Positions 58,960 through 64,000 of a stretch of 64,000 nucleotides of DNA are shown here, one piece after another. Every line of letters starts with the position of its first letter. The stretch's first letter is position 1. This stretch comes from Hymenobacter chitinivorans DSM 11115 (lineage in GTDB: Bacteria; Bacteroidota; Bacteroidia; Cytophagales; Hymenobacteraceae), in contig NZ_PGFA01000003.1 in the NCBI RefSeq assembly GCF_002797555.1, forward strand, positions 1 to 64,000, read 5' to 3'. The translations under genes were made by a program, and so were the position numbers. The notes under the pieces were generated by a model that saw nothing but the letters and a program-made list of their open reading frames with translations, made no database searches and was not told the DNA's origin.

Positions 58960-59548
58960 GGGCGTCGAATTCGCGGAAGACGGTGAGGCGCAGCTGGTCC
59001 CACTCGGGCTTTAGAATGCTGAAGTACACTGAGTCGCGCCGCATACCGCCCTGGGTGAACATGTGGCTGCGTAGCGTGCCTTCCTCGGTAGCTCCCATGC
59101 GGCGCATGGCCTCCCGCGACTTCCAGTTGCGGGCGTCGGTTTTGAGCTCTACCCGCTCGCAGCCCAGCTCCCCGAAGGCGTATTTGAGCAGCAAGTGCTT
59201 GGCGGCGCGGTTCAGACCGGTACGGTGGTAGTCCCGCCCGATCCACGTCCAGCCAATTTCCAGGCGCTTTTCGGGCAAAGCGAAGCTGCCGTAGCTGGTG
59301 CTGCCCACCACGCGCCCCGTCTGCCTGTCGATGATGGCGAAAGGGTAGCGGTAGTTCTTTTCCCGGTCCTGCACGGCCTGGGTCAGGTAGGCGGCCAGGC
59401 CCACGGCGTCGCCGGGGTTGGGCGTAGTGGTAAAGCGCCAGATTTCGTCGTCGAAGATGACGGCCTTCAGGTCTTCAAAGTCCGACGTTTCCAGCGGCCG
59501 CAGCCGGACGCGGGCGTTTTCGAGCGTGATACAGCGGGAACAGTCCAT
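58952..59548 (-). CDS. GNAT family N-acetyltransferase (RimJ-like)
   Basis: A 198-aa acetyltransferase. ARVRLRPLETSDFEDLKAVI starts the domain, then GSTSYGSFALPEKRLEIGWT and the acetyl-CoA loop region YHRTGLNRAAKHLLLKYAFG, and RVELKTDARNWKSREAMRRM. The pattern is that of RimJ/RimL-type enzymes acting on protein N termini or small molecules. It overlaps dgkA by 8 bp and lies upstream of it in a two-gene unit. Confidence 0.88.
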   Translation of the reverse strand: MDCSRCITLENARVRLRPLETSDFEDLKAVIFDDEIWRFTTTPNPGDAVGLAAYLTQAVQDREKNYRYPFAIIDRQTGRVVGSTSYGSFALPEKRLEIGWTWIGRDYHRTGLNRAAKHLLLKYAFGELGCERVELKTDARNWKSREAMRRMGATEEGTLRSHMFTQGGMRRDSVYFSILKPEWDQLRLTVFREFDARG

Positions 59549-59574
59549 GGGGTGGGGTCAGGAAAGGTAAAACC

Positions 59575-59672
59575 AGAACGTCATGCTGAGCTTGCCGCAG
59601 CGTCTCTACCGCCAAAGCAAACTTAATTACTCCTGCGGGCGAGATGCTTCGCGGGGCTCAGCATGACGTTCT
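59575..59672. repeat. Inverted repeat, GTCATGCTGAGC type
   Basis: Outer arms 59575-59591 and 59656-59672 are exact 17-bp reverse complements; homology continues inward with mismatches (CGTCTC with GAGATGC). A half copy lies at 40532-40561 in the thr operon. It fills the gap between fumC (stop 59685) and the GNAT gene (start 59548). Confidence 0.78.
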
Positions 59673-59684
59673 AATATTGTTCTA

Positions 59685-61088
59685 CTACTTCTTAATCTCG
59701 CCCACCATGTCCTCGGGCTTCAGCCACTCGTTGAACTGCTCCTCGGTGAGGTAGCCCAGCTGTAACGCAGTTTCCTTCAGCGTCGAGCCGTTTTTGTGGG
59801 CCGTCTGGGCAATTTCGGCGGCTTTGTAGTACCCGATGTGGGGGTTTAGGGCCGTGACCAGCATCAACGACGAATCGACGTGCTTCTTGATGTTTTCCTC
59901 CAGCGGCCGGATGCCCTCGGCGCACCGGTCGTTGAACGACACGCACACGTCGCCAATCAGGCGGGCCGAGTGCAGGAAGTTGTAAATCATAACCGGCTTG
60001 AACACGTTCAGCTCGAAGTGGCCGTTCATGCCGCCGATGTTGATAGCCACGTCGTTGCCCATTACCTGAGCGGCTACCATCGTCATGGCCTCGCTCTGGG
60101 TGGGGTTTACTTTGCCGGGCATGATGCTGGAGCCGGGCTCGTTGTCGGGGATGAACAGCTCGCCGATGCCGGCGCGGGGGCCCGAAGCCAGCAGGCGGAT
60201 GTCGTTGGCAATCTTCATCAGCGAAGCCGCCACGGTTTTCAGCGCGCCGTGGGCTTCCACAATGGCGTCGTGGGCGGCCAGGGCCTCAAACTTGTTTTCG
60301 GCCGTGATGAAAGGCAGGCCGGTCAGGTCGGCAATGTGCTTGGCCACGGCTTCCGAGTAGCCGGGCGGCGTGTTGATGCCCGTGCCGACGGCCGTACCGC
60401 CCAAAGCCAGCTCCGAGAGGTGAGCCAGGGTGTTATTGATGGCGCGCAGGCCGTGGTCGAGCTGGGAAGCGTAGCCCGAAAACTCCTGGCCCACGGTCAG
60501 CGGGGTGGCATCCATGAGGTGAGTGCGGCCAATCTTGACGATGTGCATGAACTCCTCACTCTTGCGCTTGAGCGTGTCGCGCAGCTTGGTGATGCCCGGA
60601 ATGGTTACCTCCACCAGCGTCTGGTAGGCGGCAATGTGCATGGCCGTGGGGAAGGTGTCGTTCGATGACTGCGACTTGTTCACGTCGTCGTTCGGGGCCA
60701 GCACCTTCTTCTCGTCGGCGAGGCTGCCGCCCTGCAGCACGTGGCCGCGGTAGGCAATTACCTCATTCATGTTCATGTTCGACTGGGTGCCCGAGCCGGT
60801 TTGCCATACCACCAAGGGGAAGGCATCGGCCAGCCCACCGGCCAGGATTTCGTCACACACTTTCCCGATCAGCTCCGCTTTTTCGGCGGGCAATACGCCG
60901 GCATCGCGGTTGGTGAGGGCCGCGGCCTTTTTGAGAATGGCAAACGCCCGGATGATTTCCTTGGGCATCCGGTTGATATCCTGCGCAATCTGGAAGTTCT
61001 CGATAGAGCGCTGGGTCTGGGCGCCCCAGTAGGCGTCGGCGGGGACCTGCACGGTGCCCATAGTGTCTTTCTCGGTGCGGAATTGCAT
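59685..61088 (-). CDS. fumC: Fumarate hydratase class II
   Basis: Hydrates fumarate to malate in the citric acid cycle. The 467-aa protein has GSGTQSNMNMNEVIA (fumarase form), RTHLMDATPLTVGQEFSGYA, the superfamily signature GSSIMPGKVNP, and the C-terminal LTEEQFNEWLKPEDMVG. The family member at 6922-8328 (aspartase) makes the same product from aspartate. Single-gene unit; repeats lie on both sides. Confidence 0.95.
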   Translation of the reverse strand: MQFRTEKDTMGTVQVPADAYWGAQTQRSIENFQIAQDINRMPKEIIRAFAILKKAAALTNRDAGVLPAEKAELIGKVCDEILAGGLADAFPLVVWQTGSGTQSNMNMNEVIAYRGHVLQGGSLADEKKVLAPNDDVNKSQSSNDTFPTAMHIAAYQTLVEVTIPGITKLRDTLKRKSEEFMHIVKIGRTHLMDATPLTVGQEFSGYASQLDHGLRAINNTLAHLSELALGGTAVGTGINTPPGYSEAVAKHIADLTGLPFITAENKFEALAAHDAIVEAHGALKTVAASLMKIANDIRLLASGPRAGIGELFIPDNEPGSSIMPGKVNPTQSEAMTMVAAQVMGNDVAINIGGMNGHFELNVFKPVMIYNFLHSARLIGDVCVSFNDRCAEGIRPLEENIKKHVDSSLMLVTALNPHIGYYKAAEIAQTAHKNGSTLKETALQLGYLTEEQFNEWLKPEDMVGEIKK

Positions 61089-61183
61089 GTAGCGGGAATG
61101 AAGTGACGAATCCGTATTTGGTAGCGGTAAAAGTACGCAACAACCCGAACTCAGGCCTAAAAAGACGCACTACGGTCCCCATT

Positions 61184-61353
61184 TGTCATCCTGAACGGAA
61201 CGAAGTGGAGTGAAGGACCTTCCTCACCTACTCCCCTGCGGTTTTTGCCAACGTGAAAAAGCCCTTTACCACGCGAGTAGTAAAGGGCTTTTTCGCATTG
61301 AAGAACAGGCATCACGCAGGCGAGGGAGGTCCTTCGCTGGGCTCAGGATGACA
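61184..61353. repeat. Composite inverted repeat, TCATCCTGA type with inner terminator, copy 3
   Basis: Outer arms 61184-61221 (TGTCATCCTGAACGGAACGA, then GAAGGACCTT) and 61326-61353 (AGGTCCTTCGCTGGGCTCAG, then GATGACA) enclose a complete terminator hairpin. The same two-part build recurs at 62877-63037 with the shared inner word AACGTGAAAA before the hairpin. Confidence 0.75.
61256..61293 (-). terminator. Terminator of the outer-membrane protein gene
   Basis: A 14-bp perfect stem (61256-61269 with 61280-61293) with A/T runs, inside the composite repeat. It is symmetric enough to work in both directions; the nearest gene end is that of the barrel protein (61368). Confidence 0.8.
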
Positions 61354-61367
61354 GATGCAGGGCGTGC

Positions 61368-62132
61368 TTAGAACGAGTAGTTCACCGAAGCTTTAATCAC
61401 CCGGTTCTGGGCGTCGAAGTTGTTGTTCTTGTCCAGGGAAGAGAGGCCAAAATCGTAGCCGGCGCTCAGGCCCAGGCCGTTGTCGAACTGGTAGCCCAGG
61501 CCGCCCACCATGCCGAAGTCGACGGAGCGGAACTGGTCTTTCACGTCGAAGTCGGTGGAAAAAGCGTTGAAGCCCAGGGCTCCGGCCTGTACCCGCACCT
61601 TATTGCTGACCAAAAACGAGGCCTGGGGACCGGCAAACAGATAAAAACCGGGCGTCAGGTAGCCCTTGAACAGCACCGGCACGTCGATGTAGGACATGCG
61701 CGAGGTGGCCGTGACGCGGGCGTTGAGGAAATCAAACTGCTCCCAGGGCAGGGTGCCCACCAGCTTGGCGCCTTTCTCGGAGTAGGACACCCCAGGCTCG
61801 ATGGCAAAGCCGGGGCTGAGGGGAATGGTGGCGTAGAGGCCGGCGTGGAAGCCGGGCTTCATTTCCTTGGTCACGGCGCCGTTGGTGTAGCCGGCCAGGT
61901 CCATCACGCTCTGCACGGCATCACCCGACCAGTCAGAAACGTTGACGCCGGCCCGCAGACCAAATTTGACGCCGGGCGTGGCGGGGGTAGTCCGCACCGG
62001 GGCCGAGTACACCGGGCGGGCCGGGGAGTTGGAATATACCGGGCGGCGTACCTGGGCTTGGGCTACTGAAAACGACGAGGAAAGCAACAGCGCGGCTACA
62101 GCCAAGCGCCCGAAAAGGCTTTTGGAGTTCAT
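61368..62132 (-). CDS. Outer membrane beta-barrel protein
   Basis: A 254-aa exported protein with a signal peptide (LAVAALLLSSSFSVAQAQ). A Pro/Arg/Tyr-rich linker follows (VYSNSPARPVYSAPV), then an eight-strand-like barrel of the outer-membrane beta-barrel (PorT-like) family: KFGLRAGVNVSDWSGDAVQS, GLYATIPLSPGFAIEPGVSY, FYLFAGPQASFLVSNKV and the final VIKASVNYSF ending in Phe, as barrels do. The ATG at 62132 starts the signal. Role unknown. The upstream gap to 62483 contains no other gene. Confidence 0.85.
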   Translation of the reverse strand: MNSKSLFGRLAVAALLLSSSFSVAQAQVRRPVYSNSPARPVYSAPVRTTPATPGVKFGLRAGVNVSDWSGDAVQSVMDLAGYTNGAVTKEMKPGFHAGLYATIPLSPGFAIEPGVSYSEKGAKLVGTLPWEQFDFLNARVTATSRMSYIDVPVLFKGYLTPGFYLFAGPQASFLVSNKVRVQAGALGFNAFSTDFDVKDQFRSVDFGMVGGLGYQFDNGLGLSAGYDFGLSSLDKNNNFDAQNRVIKASVNYSF

Positions 62133-62482
62133 GGCAAAAGGGAAAACAGGAGGGAGATGTCTAAAGAAAGGGGCCGGCCGCAGCGGGGCGCGCGTTGCTG
62201 CAGCGGGCGTTCTGAGGAGCATACATTACAAAACCGTGCCAGTTGGCTACCATGGCACCTGGTCCTTGCGCTGGCGGCTCATGCCGTTTCTGAAAATCAG
62301 TCACTTAGCTTTTTGCCGCATCGACCAAATCCGGCAAACTCCCGACCGGAGGGCCGGAAGCCGCCGGGTAGTGCAGCGCGCTGAGCCGCGGCCCGGCATT
62401 ATGAATTGGGTGGGCTCGACAGCTGTTTGGTGGCGGTTTGCGTACACCGTTTCCCAACCATTCACCCCAAATACCCCGCGCT
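62133..62482. other. Gap between divergent genes, no gene seen
   Basis: 350 bp between the starts of the barrel protein and the dodecin gene. I see no conserved promoter element and no believable open frame; a weak GTGCCA/TGGCAC hairpin near 62236-62260 is the only structure. Confidence 0.4.
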
Positions 62483-62866
62483 ATGAGCACAATCAAGAAA
62501 GTAATTGAGGTTTTGGCCTCCTCGGAAAAGAGCTTCGAAGATGCCCTGCAACGCGCCCTGACCGAAGCCAGCACTACCGTCAAAGGCATCCGGTCCATCT
62601 ATATTAAAGACCAGAGCTGCCGCGTGCGCGACAATAAGATTGTGGAGTACCGCATTACGGCCAAGATTAGCTTCGAGGTGATGCACAAGTGGGACCCCAG
62701 CGCCCAACACCAGCCCGCCGCGGCCATCGACACGCCCACTCCCGCCGGCGACGGCAGCCCCGACTACAGCCAGGTACAGGTGAAAACCCAGCCCGACCTG
62801 CCCCGCGACGTGGAGCCCGGCGGCAGCGCCACCGAGCCCCAGAGCGGCGGCGGCTACAGCGGCTAG
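62483..62866 (+). CDS. Dodecin family protein with extra C-terminal tail
   Basis: The first 67 residues are a complete dodecin: IKKVIEVLASSEKSFEDALQ, EASTTVKGIRSIYIKD and KIVEYRITAKISFEV. Dodecins form hollow 12-mers that store flavin or CoA. Residues 68-127 have no counterpart in ordinary dodecins of about 65-70 aa: the tail is rich in Pro, Gly, Ser, Gln and Asp and looks disordered (AAIDTPTPAGDGSPDYSQVQ). The ATG at 62483 is fixed by the dodecin start. Confidence 0.9.
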   Translation: MSTIKKVIEVLASSEKSFEDALQRALTEASTTVKGIRSIYIKDQSCRVRDNKIVEYRITAKISFEVMHKWDPSAQHQPAAAIDTPTPAGDGSPDYSQVQVKTQPDLPRDVEPGGSATEPQSGGGYSG

Positions 62867-62876
62867 ATTTCCCATC

Positions 62877-63037
62877 GGTTATCCTGAGGCGGAACGAAGA
62901 CTCTTCCTCCCTCTGTAAACAGCGTAATTAAACGTGAAAAGCCCTTTCCTGCCTGCGTGGGAAAGGGCTTTTGTACGTTGTAGAGTCCTTAGTGGGGTAG
63001 GCGAGGAAGGTCCTTCGGCTCCGCCTCAGGATGACAG
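62877..63037. repeat. Composite inverted repeat, TCATCCTGA type with inner terminator, copy 4
   Basis: Outer arms 62877-62910 (GGTTATCCTGAGGCGGAACG) and 63001-63037 (GCGAGGAAGGTCCTTCGGCT, then CCGCCTCAGGATGACAG), with an inner hairpin at 62937-62972. Build and inner AACGTGAAAA word match copy 3. Located between the convergent dodecin and TonB genes. Confidence 0.75.
62937..62972. terminator. Bidirectional terminator inside the composite repeat
   Basis: A 13-bp perfect stem (62937-62949 with 62960-62972) with A/T runs, between convergent genes. Confidence 0.82.
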
Positions 63038-63080
63038 ATGAGAAAAGAGCCCGAACGAAAAACTCACCATTTCACCACTG

Positions 63081-64000
63081 CTAAAACGTGACGTTAATGT
63101 CTACGACCTGGTCGGCGCGGCGGCCGTTGGCGGCGCCGGGCTGCCAGGCAGGTCCTTCGCAGAGCAGGCGGATGGCTTCCTGGTCGTAGTCGCGGCGCAG
63201 GCCCCGCAGGATTTTGAAGTTGTCGAGCGTGCCGTCGGCTTTCACCGTGAAGCGCACCCGCACGCTGCCCGAGAGCGGCGGGGCCGGGTACTCGGGCCGG
63301 AACATGGCCTCGCGCCGCAGGTATTCGCGCAGCTTAAGGTAGCCTTCCACCGGCTGGGGGCTGATAACAGGGGCGGGTGGCAACGCGGCTTGGCGCTTAG
63401 CACTTTCCTCGGCCGTGGGCACCGGGGCCTTGGCCACGGCAGGCGGGCCAGCCACCGTATCGGCGGCTTTGCTAGCCAGCAATACCCGGCTCTGCATGGT
63501 CTTCAGGTCGGCAGACTCGCTACGACTGGGAGCTGCCGCTACGGGAGCCTGCATGGCTACCGAACCCGATGCCACTTTGTCGCCGGGCACGGCCGCCGGG
63601 GCCGCAGCCGGCGGGCGGGTAGCGGCCACCACCGGCCGGCGCCGAGTATACCGCGCCGGAGCCGCCGCCCGCCGGCTGGCCGAGGCCGGGGCCGCCGCTG
63701 CTGGTGCTGCCGGAGTTTCGGGCACAGCGGCACTTTCGGCCGCGGCTACGGCCGGCTCGGGTGCAGCCGCGGCCGGATCCGGCGAAACTGCTGAAGGAGA
63801 AGGCGGGGTGGGCAGTTGCACGGCTACGGACCCTGGCTCGGGAGCCGGGGCGGCGGGGCGGCGCAGGCCCCACCACAGGGCGGTGCTCACCAGCAGCAAG
63901 GCCAGCACGGCGGCCACCGCCTGCCATGCGCGGGCGGCGGACCGTGGGGCGTGCTCCGGCTGGGTTACGCGCTGGTGCAGGCGGCTGCGCAGCTCGCTCA
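63081..64000 (-). CDS. TonB C-terminal domain protein (5' end outside the window)
   Basis: The frame is open to the right edge, so the N terminus is missing or only just complete (the last bases could form TG of an ATG). What is seen: a short polar segment (SELRSRLHQRVTQPEHAPRS), one membrane segment (AVAAVLALLLVSTALWWGL), a long Ala/Pro-rich periplasmic spacer, and a TonB-type C-terminal domain of about 80 residues (SGSVRVRFTVKADGTLDNFK, AIRLLCEGPAWQPGAANGRR). It probably passes energy to, or contacts, an outer membrane receptor. The N-terminal helix-plus-anchor build resembles anti-sigma-like TonB proteins of Bacteroidota, but too little is visible. Confidence 0.75.
   Translation of the reverse strand, partial: SELRSRLHQRVTQPEHAPRSAARAWQAVAAVLALLLVSTALWWGLRRPAAPAPEPGSVAVQLPTPPSPSAVSPDPAAAAPEPAVAAAESAAVPETPAAPAAAAPASASRRAAAPARYTRRRPVVAATRPPAAAPAAVPGDKVASGSVAMQAPVAAAPSRSESADLKTMQSRVLLASKAADTVAGPPAVAKAPVPTAEESAKRQAALPPAPVISPQPVEGYLKLREYLRREAMFRPEYPAPPLSGSVRVRFTVKADGTLDNFKILRGLRRDYDQEAIRLLCEGPAWQPGAANGRRADQVVDINVTF

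Noticed and set aside
59685..61088. Aspartase as the product of this gene
   Set aside because: The motif is GSGTQSNMNMNEV, the fumarase form; the aspartase form GGAGTSVNMN is in the other paralog at 6922.

Overview
The window is a stretch of high-GC chromosome from a member of the Bacteroidota, most probably Hymenobacter or a close relative (Cytophagales, Hymenobacteraceae). Several things point this way. Intact Bacteroidota-type promoter elements (TAnnTTTG) lie just before many genes, and Shine-Dalgarno sites are almost absent. There is a GldJ lipoprotein next to a PorP/SprF family protein (gliding / type IX secretion), and there are many lipoproteins and Bacteroidota DUF families. Gene content is mostly ordinary housekeeping and cell-envelope chromosome. 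I see no prophage, plasmid backbone, CRISPR array, intact insertion sequence or tRNA gene.

Layout. 1-90: 3' end of a 5S rRNA and its terminator, so an rRNA operon lies just left of the window. 0.3-4.5 kb: periplasmic trehalase, a stand-alone IS630-type HTH protein, a LacI-type regulator with a good operator palindrome upstream, and a DUF3850 protein. 4.5-10.8 kb: MFS transporter divergent from an AraC regulator, aspartase, FMN reductase, alpha/beta hydrolase. 11-16.2 kb: M13 peptidase, Nudix hydrolase, YqjM-like ene-reductase, pentapeptide-repeat protein, and the second of two paralogous small proteins. 16.8-24.7 kb: serine hydrolase, Gfo/Idh/MocA oxidoreductase, PPK2, Hsp20, VF530 protein, GH25 lysozyme, RlpA. 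24.9-31.1 kb: DUF3140, CbpA-CbpM chaperone pair, ZIP transporter, methyltransferase, NadC, DUF4783. 31.2-37.2 kb: GpmI, lipoproteins, YjbQ, PrfA. 37.3-42.8 kb: a 21-bp tandem repeat, then a complete threonine operon (leader peptide, attenuator, thrA, thrB, thrC). 42.9-51.4 kb: c-type heme lipoprotein, flavin oxidase, exonuclease III operon, ComF, GldJ and PorP. 51.6-64 kb: large AsmA-like protein, two DUF4382 lipoproteins, thioredoxin-like, DinB, DgkA, GNAT, fumarase, an outer-membrane barrel, a dodecin with a tail, and a TonB protein cut by the window edge.

The strongest regulatory finding is a classical transcription attenuator in front of thrABC. It has a 28-codon leader peptide ending in a Thr-rich run, a perfect 9-bp antiterminator stem, and a mutually exclusive terminator stem with a U-tract. 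The second theme is intergenic palindromes. At least three families of dispersed inverted repeats (arms reading TCATCCTGAGC...AAGGACCTT, GTCATGCTGAGC and AATGTGCTGATGTG) sit just behind stop codons. One has perfect 29-bp arms and lies inside the thr operon; two others enclose an ordinary terminator. The third theme is very short or absent 5' leaders: gpmI and nadC have a promoter -7 element ending only a few bases before the start codon, and the nadC element abuts the terminator of the gene before it.

All names rest on reading translated motifs by eye; no database search was run.
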